Assembly (NCBI RefSeq): GCF_008831285.2
Contig: NC_045146.1
Coordinates: 18,903,149 to 18,967,148 of the forward strand
Source of the DNA: Nymphaea colorata
Lineage: Eukaryota > Streptophyta > Magnoliopsida > Nymphaeales > Nymphaeaceae
Direction: 5' to 3'
Length of the DNA: 64,000 nt
Shown: positions 1 to 15,004 of the stretch, piece after piece
How positions within the stretch are numbered: the first letter of the stretch is position 1
Layout: every line of letters starts with the position of its first letter
Translations under genes and position numbers: made by a program
Notes under the pieces: generated by a model
The model's database searches: none
The model's input: only the letters and a program-made list of their open reading frames with translations
Told to the model about the DNA's origin: nothing

Positions 1-2334
1 TCATTAATTATGTTCGTTCGCTGCCTCACCTAATTTGGTCCATACCCTCTCGACGGACCTCTTAAAATGCCATTTCCCCGTCCTTCATAAGATCCAGCCA
101 ACTCTTGACTTCCTTTCTAACCGACACTCCATTAGAAGTGTCAATATGTTTCATTTTGGATATCCTATCTAGAAGGACCGTAGATGGAAAAAAATATTAG
201 ATAAAAAATCTCATCAGATTCAGACTTAAGAAATCATCGGATTTAGATTCAGGTTTAGATTCAAATTAGATTTAGTTTTCAATAAATATTTTATATCTAA
301 TGTTCCGCATTCTTTTCATGAGTATCGCACCATAGTTCTTTTTAATAGGCCATGAACTAGATCAGAATCACTCTCGACAAATCCAAAAAAGGTAATCCAA
401 TTTTGTTCATGGGGTCCGGATGGAGACCAAAGATCTTGAGAGACGATTTGGCAGAGCAACTCAAAAGATAAAGAAGTACCGTTAATTGAAACTTACATTC
501 AAAACTCAAGTTCCGATATGAATGCAAAAGTCAGTTTCAAATATGAACATCGAATATCCAAAAAAGGATATATGATTACATCCCTAATTCTAATTATGTT
601 GTTTTCTAATTGGTTTTATGTTATCAAGGTCTTCAACAACTTAAATTGTGCCAGGGAGCACCGATTAGCCATCAGTAAAGAGTCTAAAGACTCAGGGCAC
701 GTGGTTCGGGACATCTTTGACAAAAAAAAATTAATAACTTAACATTGAAAAAGCAAAAAAAAATAAAATGTTTCTAATATCCAGTGTGCATTTTCACTGT
801 AAAGCTTGATGTCTGTTCGGAAGCATATAACAGATCCAATTAATTGTTCATATTGTATGAAATATGCATCTGAATCTGTATATATATACGCGAACGGGAC
901 AATCGGCGTTGCATGTTTGACTCGTTGAGAGTTCTTCCTGCAAAAAATATGGAGATACGATGTCTTTTACCTTTTAGAATAAGAAAATATATTTTATTTA
1001 GCAATCGAAGATGGAAAAAGCCATCTGAACTTGATTGTGACAATTCATATATTACTGTTGCTTTGTTTCTCTCCCATTTGATTTACAGCAGCAAATTAAA
1101 TAAAAAGGGTATAGCGACTTCAACGTGTAACATAACCGGCGTTGGTCGTATTTTCTCACACCCAACTCATTTTCTATTTTATCTTCCAAGGTACATGAAT
1201 CCTAAGTTAGTCCTCGGGCTCAGGGACGTCAATAAATCCAATTCGAAATGGATATTTGGTCAAAACTAATTATCAGAAGTTGTTTGTTTAAAAAAATCAA
1301 TGTATGATGAAGAACTCAGATAATAAAGAAATTACTTATAATTCTGATTCAGATTTAAATAAATTTTTCATCAGATTCAAATTTAGATTTAGTTTTAATT
1401 AAATATATTATATCCAATATTCGTATATTTTAAAATAGATTCCTATATCCAATATTCATATATTAATTGCAATACATAGTTTCAGCAAAGTTTTGAGTAG
1501 TCATCACCTGATGAGTTGTTCATTGCTACTACAACTAGTAAGAACGCAAACTACTCCAAGGTTGAAGCCAATGTTGTGATTGTGAGTCTCATTTAAACAA
1601 TTGCATTCTTCTATCTCAACAGCATATATGTTATCATATACTCAAATAATTACATTCTTTATTATATCTGTTATTCGTAGAATCAATTAAAAAAGACTGG
1701 CTTGAAGGGATGTAAGATACACCGAGAAATAATAACATTTTCTCCAGTATGATGGGATAGGAGAGACATGGTAGGGTATATAGATGTTGAGATTTGTTGT
1801 GAGTCCTTCTCAGTTCAGTTTGTCCTTCAATTCAAACATCACATATTTTATGAGGGAAGAAAATGCATTATTGAAAGATAATGCCAGTAAGATAAAGTTT
1901 TTGTGTCATAGTCTTTTTGTTTTTTCAATCTTTTTCAATTTAGTAGTAATTCCAAGAATTTCATATTCAATTTACTCGATTTATGGCACAACAGCTTACT
2001 GGACACAGGTTACGTAACATTTAATTTGATGTAATGAGTTGTGTTTGCTAAACTTCATTTCTGATGTGACTAACATGTTTTCTTAATGACACCATCCAAC
2101 TTAGTATGATTTCCACTTCGACGCTGACAGTACCAAGGGAGCAATTTAAGTTTATGTTTTTGTAACATTGAACTATAGTGAATCAGTTTTATTTAAATAT
2201 AAGTTCAAACATTTGTTATACATATATGTGAGGTTTATGAACATTTAATTTTAGTGTTGTTTCGGTTGACACATGAAACAACCACCTTTACCAAGCAAAA
2301 TTGGACTGAAACCAGTAACCTTCCGCTCATTAGG

Positions 2335-2337
<3 letters not shown>

Positions 2338-2369
<32 letters not shown>
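2338..2369. repeat. (TA)n microsatellite
   Basis: About 15 TA units in intergenic DNA. Confidence 0.9.
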
Positions 2370-2371
<2 letters not shown>

Positions 2372-2723
2372 CTTAGGTCTTTATTAAATGACAGACTGTC
2401 CCTGACAAGAAAATGTATTCATGCTAATCTGAAGAAAATGATCACAAGGCCGAGGCTAATTGGGCCTGGCTTGGCATGATAAATACCAAGTATTACTGAA
2501 CTGGGTCGAGCCAAGTCTTTGAGGCTTAGCCCTTGTTGGTCATTTTTTAATAAAATAATAATATTTGCTCAGTTATTTCAAAATGGAAAAGGGGAATATT
2601 TTAGACGTGCTAGTTTTTTCTGGCACATTCATATTAGCCTACGTTCCACGCATTATTAGCTTTTCTTGTAAAAATATACATACGAATGCATCACATTTTT
2701 ATAAAAGCTACTAGAGATTTTAA

Positions 2724-2757
<34 letters not shown>
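2724..2757. repeat. (TA)n-(TG)n microsatellite
   Basis: A TA run passing into TG units. Confidence 0.9.
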
Positions 2758-3169
2758 TTACATATTTTTATTGCTCTAATATATTGTTATATATTTATAT
2801 TTTGAAATATCTACTTATTAATTATTTTAAAATTTGTTGAACAAAAATTGCAGTGTCAAGGTCAAAACATTGCCTAAACCGACACCTCAAACTATCACTT
2901 TGTATTATATGAAAAAAAAGAGTTTGATTTGTAATTTTTATAATGAGAAAATGCAATCGAGGCCTCTTTTCTTTCCAGCTTCCAATTACAACTTGATTAC
3001 ACAACAGATTTTTCTAACTTAACATAGGTTTTTGTACTCGTGGCAAAGCTAACACACCAGGTTTCTAATTTAAGAATAGGTTTCCTCTCTGTCTCTCTTG
3101 ATTTTTTGGTCATCTGAAATTGGTTGTCCAAGAAATGAAAGAATAGAAAAGTAGTTTTGAAGGAGAACT

Positions 3170-3365
3170 ATGTTTGGGAATGGGAATTGCAGGGTGAAGA
3201 AGGAAGACATAAAGATCCAGGTGGAGGAGGGAAAAGTAGTGAAGATCAGCGGCGAGAGAAAAGGGGATGGGGACGGTGAAAAGTGGCATCGGGCGGAGAG
3301 GGCCTTCAGAGCGACTTGGATGCCGTCAAGCGGCACCTGGAGAATGGCGTCTTGAAGGGAAGCCG
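3170..3365 (+). pseudogene. Small heat-shock protein (alpha-crystallin domain) fragment
   Basis: The frame from 3170 reads VKKEDIKIQVEEGKVVKISG, then ERKG and GEKWHRAERA. This is the beta-strand core of a plant small HSP, where family members read V..EDIKV.VE.G.VL.ISGER..E....WHR.ER. The frame is then lost. The next block, LDAVKRHLENGVL, is in another frame starting near 3310. The strand linking the two is missing, as are the N-terminal arm and the conserved end after ENGVL. This is a broken fragment and not an expressed chaperone. The exact class (cytosolic I/II or peroxisomal) cannot be settled. It lies 1 kb downstream of peroxidase A, outside the duplicated block. Confidence 0.7.
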
Positions 3366-4338
3366 AGGCGGCAGTGGGTCGTTGACTTCGAGGAGGATCG
3401 ATCGGCCGGTGACATCAGCGCCACCAAAGCCGACCTGTAAACCGCTAGCAGAGACTGTTCTGTTCGACCAAGTGGAGCTAGTATGTGCTGGAGGAGAATG
3501 TTGTGTGTAATATAACGAATTTTGTGAATAATTAAATTACAAAAAGGTTTTTGGTCTTCATGTCCTGCCTCCTCATCTTGCTTCAATTTCTGGTTTTTCG
3601 ATCGATTTAGAAGTTATCTGATTTCTAACTAAGATAATTCCGCATTTGTCAACTAACATATATATATATATATATATTACCTTTTTTAAATGTACCTAGC
3701 TGTTTTTGACAGAAACATTAATCGTTAGTTGTAAACAAGCTACCATCTTGTCAATTGATTATTAGAAAATGCAGCAAATTGCCAAACTGTATATCCGCCT
3801 GCAGCAACCGTTTCGGCTAGCAATGAAGTACCTAAGAATTTTTGTTCCACTTATTCATTTTTTATTGTAAGACAGTTGCTCTTTTAGCGTTTAATGATCT
3901 TCTTTGATAGATTTAAACTCTTATATATTTGGATTAGGCTGCTTACTTGACAGAAGATGTCAGACCTCTTTGAAATGAGATCTGGCACATGAATAAATCA
4001 GCTTTCAATCATTTGGAGAGCAAAGTAGTGCGCAGTAGAACACGGAAACTGTTTGATCTGCTTTCAATGATTTGGCCAAGAGAAAACCAAACAGTAAAAC
4101 AGAAAGATTTATCTTATAGATGTAGTTGTCTGGAGTAGGACAGAGACTTGCGCCGTTATCATGTGGAAGTTCTGTTTCCACAAAGAGGACAAAAAAGCTA
4201 CAAAAAGGCAAAAGTAGACGCACTACTGTCGATATGACTAATGGCCACAATGCATTCAGATCAAACACTAAAAGAAAAAAACATTCAAAAATGGCAGCCA
4301 TATTTTGCTTGCCTACGAATAATTCCATCATACTGGTT

Positions 4339-5964
<1,626 letters not shown>

Positions 5965-6062
5965 TGTTGAAGAAGTATATTAGATACTACTTTCAATCAA
6001 TGGCTGCAACTTGAGAATCTTGATCTCATTCCTTTGCTCTGCCGTGTGCATGTAACGGGATG

Positions 6063-6069
6063 ATTTATA
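6063..6069 (-). promoter_or_regulatory. TATA box of peroxidase A
   Basis: TATAAAT on the minus strand about 100 bp upstream of the peroxidase A start codon, in the usual place for a plant core promoter with a short 5' UTR. Position and match only; no transcript evidence. Confidence 0.5.
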
Positions 6070-9000
6070 GCCAAACACTGCACGCCAAGTTTGAAAATTG
6101 CAATCGCCAGCCTTCTTGACTACATACTGCTGACCTGAAGGCTTTTGTCTTGACTACAAAGTGCTGACCTGCGGGCTTTTGTTGTCGTGTTTTTCGTGCA
6201 TATTTAAAGCTAATTTGCTGATCGTCCTGATTAACATGCGCATGGGTTGAAGAAAAAGTAGCGATTGTCGGACGTTTATAAATCATTGCTTACCCATTGG
6301 GTTGCAGTTCAGAGGGAATTAAGATCTGTTGACCAAAAAAATATCCATGTTCAGACGCAAATAACGACCTAGATGAGTCGGCTAAAAGTGCATAACCAAT
6401 GCTAGTCGCCGTTTACCTGCATGGAGAGGATAGACACAAGTCACTGCCGTCACTTCAAGTCTCTATCAAGCGGTAATTGGTTAGATAATGAGAGAAAAAG
6501 ACTTGTTAGTCGGTGCCGGACGGATCTCCGGTAATGTAGGACGTCATCTTTCAACACTCTCCCGTGGCTTTTTCTTTCCCCCATCTGTCACGGGCTCACC
6601 ACTTTTCCGGCACCCTTCCCTTTCATTGCTTTGGTGTTTTCCGTGACGTATAACTTCCATGGCTCATCTTTTTCCTTTATGGATCCTGCCCAGCCCCTAC
6701 AAGTTTGACTTTATACGGACTTCTTCTTATTTGTTTATTTATATATTTATTGGCACATTATTAAATGAATAGCACTATGAGGGTGCCTCTATATCATAAG
6801 AAAGATTAGGATTGCATGAAGGCTTCATCTTCAGTCAGGTGACGGATCTCCCTACTCACCTAGATCTCTAGTGAATACAACTCTTTTTACTTTTAAAAAG
6901 AACATATTAAATTATTTGTCTAAAGAAAAAAGATTTCTGATATAGTTCAATATGGCTTAATTAATTTTGGGTCCTATATATTTTGGTTTTGTATTTCTTT
7001 GTAATTAGAAACACTAATAACCGAATTCAAATTTGATTAATTTGGACTCTCAATTACGCAATATTCAAATAGTCGGATCGTGATAATAACTATACCAATT
7101 CAAATTCAATCGATTGACTTCTCTGTACACAATAGGAATACTTTTTCCTTTTTTGTTCTTCCCTTTCCTGCTCAAAGGCTTTTGATGCTTCCATGAATTC
7201 ACTGTTTGGGGTTTTCTGTAACTTCTTCGGCTTTTCATTTAGTGCCGCCGGTCCTCTACGGTATGGCCAGCCAGCGCTAGGGACACTACATGAATGATCT
7301 CTTAGCTAGCCCTTGGAGGCGGCTGTTGAAATTGGCCCTAAAAATTTTGGCTCTTGCTCCAATGTGATTATGCTTTTCATTTATTTGGATGAAGAAGAAC
7401 ACTCTAAAGGCCAAAATATGTCCAAGATCTAATGAATTGTTGAAGGAAATTAAGTGAAAGATGAGACCGACAGGTGGGTTCCATCTCCATGTGCTTCTGT
7501 TCCCTCTATTTGAAAATTAGTTGTACTCTGCAATTCTTCCTAAAGTTGTACATCTACTGGACCACGACTCGAGCATAAGTGCCCTACAATTGAAATTAGC
7601 TAGAATTTAAAACAAAAATTGCATTTATTTCATTCATTCATTGAAATAGCTGAAAATGTTACTTAATTGGCTTATGTAAATCTTATTGTTGGCATTGAAT
7701 TTAGAACAATGCAAACTATAAAGGTGTGCTTGGTGACACTTTAAACGTTGTTTTAAGGGTAACATATTATTTTGTTTTTAGCATCGAGTTTAAGACGTGT
7801 TTGGGTGATTGGTTCCCCCTCTTATCATGTCTTTCATATACAAACTATCTAGATTTCAAAAGCTGGTTAGCAAGGGCGGAACTGGAAAGCTCTAAAAAAA
7901 ATTAATTTTCTAGGAGGCACCAATAAATATGCAAAAAGAGAAACATTGCTCACAAATATTAATATAAAAAATAACAACTCTTTTTGGGTCCAAGAACCTG
8001 CCTTTCATAAAACTTGCAAGTACGTAGTGTGCCTTATAAAAGCCACGCATCACATTCTTGACTTTTCTCTTTTCATAGAGGATGGTTTTTGAGAAAACCG
8101 CACCCCAGTGTGTTGTTCTTGCTTCTTTTTCATTAGGTTCAAGTGATTTACCCCAGTGAGTTCCCCAAAATTTTTCTTGTGTTGGGATCTTTGTGTATTA
8201 TTCAATTTAGAGTGTCGTGCTCTCACCTGTAACAATTCGGTGGAGTAGCACAGCAGCAGGTATCAAACAGGACATGTAATTGAACTTTTAAAAAAGAAAA
8301 ACCAAAGTTTGTTTGTCTGGAATACAACCGAAAGCTTGTTTTTCTCTTCACCTAACTTAGTCTTGGTTTTGTGTAATAATATTAACTAGTTTCTTAAATT
8401 GTATATGAAATTCAGTTCCATTTTCATTTGAGACTCTTTGGTTTTTTATAAACCAAATTTCCTAAAAACTCAAGTTGGGGTGGTCTCTCAAACACGGCTC
8501 AATTAATAGGAACGCCATGAGCTGGAGATCTAGAGGGGAAAGTGTGGGGGGAGAACTTTTCCAAAAATACTTGCAAGTTTTTCCACAAATAGTGTTTGAG
8601 ATCGGGAGCTCCTGTTTTAGCATTTAGATCCGAACATAATCCAAACTCTTTTTATCATTCTTTAACGGAACTTTGCAAGCACTCGAATTACAGGCTCGTT
8701 TTTTTCCTATCATTTACTTTTCATAATAAAATAATTTTCAATATTGCCACCATTAATGATGAATTGCAGGTGTTCCCATGATTTACATTGCAAATGGTTT
8801 CATGGGACTAAATCTTAAATTCAACTGTATATGATTTTCAGTTTTTCTTTTTAATTATTTAATTAATGGAAATCGTTTGATCCCTATAATGAAGGAGCAG
8901 TACTAATTTGTGAAAAAACTTCGATGCTAATTAGTCTACAAACTTCTTGTTTTTATTGAGTCACTCTTGAAATGGAAAAAAATTATGAGCATAATAATAA

Positions 9001-10064
9001 AAGATCGAATTAACAGGCAAATTAAAGGAAATCATGGACTTCTTTTATAAAGGTGCTTTTATAAAACCTTTTTTTTTTCGTTAAACTAAAGGCAAGATAA
9101 AAAAAATCTTTTACTGCAATTTCCAGTATTTGCTGGTATGGTGGATAAGGTGAAGACAAATTTCTTCATGCAAAGGGCGGGAATAGATTATTTATCTATC
9201 ATAATAAAATGGAAATATTGCATTTGGAAAGAAACCCAGCTCCTTCTTTGGAGCTCTAAATAATGGTAGCTAGATGTCATGTCCTCATTATCATTATCAA
9301 CTCTTGATCAAGACATTGACGATGTCAACCGGTCAGATTCATTGGGTTGACAGATAGGAAGGAACTTTTTTCTTTTGCTGGTTTCGATAATGAAAGCTTT
9401 ACGCATCGTAACTTAGGTGGCCAATATAAGGGCGTGCGTGGTCAATGTAAGGGCGTATGAAGATGCATGTCTCTATTTTGGTTCCCATAGTTTTATGTAT
9501 ATGCAAAGATGAAGAAGGACACCACTTTTATTACTAATGTGGATGCTGCTCAAGATTTCAAAGATAAGCAAAGGGCTGACATGTCGATGCAGTCCAGTAC
9601 TCGGAAGGTAAAGAAAGGGTTTACATGTCGATGCAGCCCAAAACTCTGAAGGTAAGAGAATGACTTAACCCTCGTTTTCAGGCAATGGGCCACAATCAGA
9701 CGATGAGATTAATATTACAATGTCGAGATTTTTTATAAAAAGACAAGGCGTCATGAAGCCACGGTCGAAAGCTTAGGCGGCTAAATGGAAATTTCACCAT
9801 AAAGTAAGGAGAAGCTCATCCTGATTTGCAAATATATTATAACTCATGCGCCTTTAAGTAAAATTTTGCATATCTTATTATTTTCCTTTGTAATTTAAAT
9901 CTATGGCCTTTCTCTTCCATGATCCGGTCTCTTAATCACTTCATAGCGTGATTAATGTTACCATTACAACGAGTTGATACAAAATTACATTTCAAAACCA
10001 AAGGCCAAGCTAGTGCAGGTTGAAGAGGAGGCTTAGCTTTCTTCTTCTTGCGGCCCATATTTGA
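6070..10064. other. Intergenic between peroxidases A and B
   Basis: No gene found. Contains the upstream region of A, a hAT-end-like GCAAGGGCGGAACTGG at about 7872 and the probable copia LTR remnant. The rest is AT-rich and unrecognised. Confidence 0.55.
8050..8275 (+). mobile_element. Probable copia LTR end plus primer-binding-site remnant
   Basis: The segment has the flavour of a Ty1/copia LTR 3' end (TTTCTTGTGTTGGGATCTTT ... CACCTGTAACAATTCGGTGG). It is followed by AGGTATCAAACAGG, which resembles the TGGTATCAGAGC primer-binding site for initiator tRNA-Met. No internal domains follow. Old and degenerate. Confidence 0.35.
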
Positions 10065-11229
<1,165 letters not shown>

Positions 11230-11316
11230 TGTTGTTTTTGTAGAATGGCGGATTGAAACAACTAGACTGAATCTCTTTCGAAGTTGGGAGTGTGGGTGGC
11301 CGAGTAGAGTAAGGGA

Positions 11317-11327
11317 ATATATAAATA
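11317..11327 (-). promoter_or_regulatory. TATA box of peroxidase B
   Basis: TATTTATATAT on the minus strand about 90 bp upstream of the peroxidase B ATG. Inferred from position and match. Confidence 0.45.
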
Positions 11328-11642
11328 AGCACGGAGGGAGGTGTGCGTGAGAGAGAGAGATTGGTCAAAGTTGGCTGTGTTGAAAAGTAATTGTTGATAT
11401 CAGAGTCCGAAATCTTTGACTCGGAATGCTGACTCAACCGGGCTTGAAGGTGGTCTCGCATCGAGCCATCTTCCCAAAATTAGTGTGCGCTTGTCGTTGT
11501 CTCCAACTAAATTAGGGATGCATTTAATAACTTGGTTCCTTCGCACCTTCCCTCTCGATTGTATTTCAAAGAAAAATGAAGCGTAAAACGGTGGTTGCGC
11601 ATAAAACCACCATGGTTGTATAACTATTACAAAAAGAGTGTG

Positions 11643-11700
11643 ACCGTTTAATTTTCAAAGACAATATCTATTCTAGTAATTTTCAAAGACAATATCTATT
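11643..11700. repeat. Short tandem duplication next to a MITE
   Basis: The segment AATTTTCAAAGACAATATCT followed by ATT occurs twice, about 27 bp apart, immediately before the hAT-like MITE. Confidence 0.8.
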
Positions 11701-11701
11701 C

Positions 11702-11891
11702 CAGGGGCGGAGCCTTCTTAGGTATGGCCATGCCTCAATTTTTTTTTTAAATTTAACAGGTAAATTTTAGAAAAATTCACTTATATTATATAAAAATTTT
11801 GAAAAATGATATTTCGGTCCCTTGTCAAAATTTAGAAACTTTAATTCTCACCCCCGATCCCCCTCATAAAAAAAAAATTGTTCCACCCTTG
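11702..11891. mobile_element. Small hAT-like MITE
   Basis: A 190-bp AT-rich segment. It begins CAGGGGCGGAGCC and ends with the reverse complement of CAAGGGTGGAACA, imperfect terminal inverted repeats of the hAT/TTF type. The flanks TCTATTCC and TCTGGTTC resemble an 8-bp target duplication with mismatches. It has no coding capacity. Its ends resemble those of the large hAT elements in this window. Confidence 0.45.
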
Positions 11892-12412
11892 TCTGGTTCA
11901 ATTGCCGAGACTCTCTAATTGGAGCTTGCTACATGCCTTGCAAAGGCTCTAAGTATGGATGTCTTATTTGTTTATTCAAAGCTCAAGATTCAGTAAAAAT
12001 GCACATGTATATTCATAAGGTGTTTTAAACAAAATATGTACCTTCTAATGTTAATTTAATGTAAATCATGCTTTTATTCAAATCATTTTAGCAAAGTTTT
12101 GTTGTTACAAAAGAACTTCATTTTTATATTAACTACAACCATTTTTAAATTAAGAAAACAATTAACTTAATATATGCTTTTCATCAAATCGCGCTTAAGA
12201 TTCGGGTGAGTAAGGGGTATTAATCCCACCGCCCGAAAAGGCCCGAAGGACCCCCATTCCCCCTGCCTCCGGGGTCCTGAGCTGCGTCGGTGTCAGCGAT
12301 AGCAACGGTGCACCCTTCAGCTTAAGATTATATCTATAAGGTTAGATTTCAAAAATAATAATAACAATAGTTAAGTTTCAATAGGTCTAGTTTTTGTCTT
12401 TTTTATCAATTT

Positions 12413-12415
<3 letters not shown>

Positions 12416-12454
<39 letters not shown>
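12416..12454. repeat. (TA)n microsatellite
   Basis: About 19 TA units. Confidence 0.9.
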
Positions 12455-12456
<2 letters not shown>

Positions 12457-14035
12457 TTACAGCGTGCTCTTCTTGTGTCCAAATATCGGTGTGCTTTGCT
12501 TAAAATGATTTCAGATGTTAATTTCATCCAATGAGTTTTAGAGAAATAAGATCATCAATTGCGTGTCATCTATTAATGACTGGTTCTAGTTCCTGTAACG
12601 GTTTAAAGGCTGTTAATAAAACTCGGCGGCTATTTTACATGGCTGCCGAGATTGTAAGAACATGTCACAAAAGGGTAGGAAACAGGAATTATTTTGAAAT
12701 ATATTTGGACGATTTTGTAATAATCACAAAAAAGGCACCTTTATAGGGTTTTCTGGTGAGCGGGAGTCTAACCCCACTGCTTGATTGAAGACCGAAGCCT
12801 CTCTTCTTCTTTCATCTCCCTAAGATTCATGTCTTGGTGTGACATCTCCGCTACACTTCAATTTTTATACTAGTGTCACCCTTTGTACAAATAAAATGTT
12901 AATGCTATGAGAGTTCTAAACGAAAATTGTTTGCTTATCAACCGCTTCTCCATCCGCTGTGCCAACCCCTTCGGAATACTTTGTAAGGTTTTAAAGCCAA
13001 CAAAACATTACTGCAAAAACTCTTCACAAAAAGCAAATTCTTGGTAATTGATGTGCCGATGTCATTCAATAATTTATCCATCTGCTATAATTACGAGTTT
13101 AATTTTTGTGTTCATCCGCCTTTTAAGAAAGGGCATTTGATCGGACTCGGATTCGTAAAATAAATATCTTATACCCAGTGCTCATTCATTTTGAAAATCT
13201 ACCTTGAAAATTCAGGATTCAGAATGAGATTCGAATTAGTATATGAACCAGAATTTGTAGATACATGAAAAAAAGATATAGTGAATAGTATATCTAATTC
13301 GAATTCAATCGTATCCTAACTCGAATTAGGATTTTAGATGTCGCTGTATAATAAAAAAAAAAAAAAGAACGGGATAGTTGATTTTATACTGTCAAGGTTT
13401 TGAATGATTTAAATTGTTCCGGCGAGCCCTAATTAGCCATTGAGGGACATTTTTAATAAAAAATTTTCATAAATTTATTTTTTGTTGTCGTGAGAGAAAA
13501 TTTTCTTCAAATTTCTTTTAAAGTGTATTCAACCATGCAATTTCACATTAAACTTGCTCTGTCGGTAGCATACAGCTGATCCAATTAAATATTATTGACT
13601 GAACTAAATGTGCATCAGAATCTGTGATATAAGTGAACTGGACAATCTGCTTACTTGAAAGTACAATACAGAGGTAGAATAAGAAATATATATATAATTT
13701 TGTAATCATAGACCCAAAAAAGCAAAAAAAACTCTTTTGCAATGTGCCAAACCAACTCAAGCTCAACTAGAACTTGTTTGGTTAAGCATGACTGCAAATT
13801 CAAGCTTATAAATTAGTCAAATTCAAGTTACATGAACTCAACTCGATTAAACTTAAATAAGCTTATTCAATACAAGTCTCTTTTTTTTTGTAATTTTTAA
13901 AATTACAACTAATGAAAGAGCTCAACTCAAATGGAGAATTGGTAAATGGGATCTTGAGTCAGGACTCGGTCCATTGAGTTGCGCCACTCCGTTTGTGTAC
14001 AGCCTTACCCCTTTAAATTACATTGATTGTTACGA

Positions 14036-14038
<3 letters not shown>

Positions 14039-14116
<78 letters not shown>
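14039..14116. repeat. Long (AT)n microsatellite
   Basis: About 39 uninterrupted AT units, the longest in the window, about 280 bp past the end of pseudogene C. The copy 2 counterpart is near 33740-33758 and is far shorter. Confidence 0.95.
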
Positions 14117-14119
<3 letters not shown>

Positions 14120-15004
14120 ACGCAAACACACATGTTCATTGGTGATAATATTTGTTTGACAACTTATTATTATGATCCTGCAATGTTACATCGCAATAGA
14201 TTTGCCATATGACATCAGAGTTTCAGCTTCGTTTGGTAAATTATCAATTTCAAACTGAGATAATTTTATTCTATCAAAAGAAACTTTTATTGACATTGTT
14301 ATATGAATGTCGTTGAGCGCTGATCACATCACGGGACATCAAACTTGATAACCAACATAAAACAGAGAGCGTGGCTAGTGCAGAAAGAAGAAGGGCTTTA
14401 GTTGACCCTCCTGCAGTCAACTCTAACCTGACCCTGGGTTCCAGTGAGCACACCAAGGTTCCCCATCTTCACCATGGCATTGGCGAAGTCGGTAGCGAAC
14501 GCGGTCGAGTCGTTGCTGTATAAGGTCACTATGGAATCAGTGGAACCGCCATTGAAGAGAACTTGGTCGGAGTGGAGGAGTCCTTTCCTGCTCATCAATG
14601 CCTGAAGTAGTAGTTGTCGAAGAGGATGGGGCTCTGGGGGTCCACGGGGCCAAGTTGCCGTCTCCGTGGCCGGAAGTCATGGGGCAGTTGGCCTGCCTCA
14701 TGGCCGCGAACGTGGGGTCGATGTTGGTCTCGTTATAGATGCGGTGCCGAAACGTTGAGCACTGGGCTTGACCCACAGTGTGGGCGCCAGAGAGGGCGAC
14801 CATCTCCCTTGCCGTGAATCCCTTTCCGGCGAATTTAGAGATGATGGCATCCAAGTCCTCGAAGAAGGCCGGAATGTCACTGTTAGCACAGTCCTTGTTG
14901 GATGTTGTTGAATCTCTTCTCCCCACCGGCACAGGGTAAGGTTGTCCGCCCAACTGCATGCACGTTGGCACTGCACATGTGCCATTAGTTACTGTATATA
15001 CCAT

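Larger units (their letters stand above)
1..3169. other. Intergenic, AT-rich
   Basis: No gene seen. It holds two similar AT-rich stretches (about 195-300 and 1320-1420, both with CAGATTCA..TTTAGATTTAGTTTT). It also has segments resembling 13.5-13.65 kb (at about 780-910) and 33.65-33.74 kb (at about 2550-2660), suggesting an older duplication. Small open frames here are AT-rich and unsupported. Confidence 0.55.
11892..14397. other. Intergenic between B and pseudogene C
   Basis: A diverged copy of an AT-rich segment (12010-12410) that also occurs at 32140-32430 and 55650-55930. It is interrupted by an odd GC-rich patch at about 12205-12310. The left edge of the segmental duplication is at about 13.6 kb. 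No gene seen. Confidence 0.55.

Noticed and set aside
913-1269. 118-aa open frame on the plus strand
   Set aside because: No recognisable motif, AT-rich, overlapped by an opposite-strand frame, and inside a repeat-like tract.
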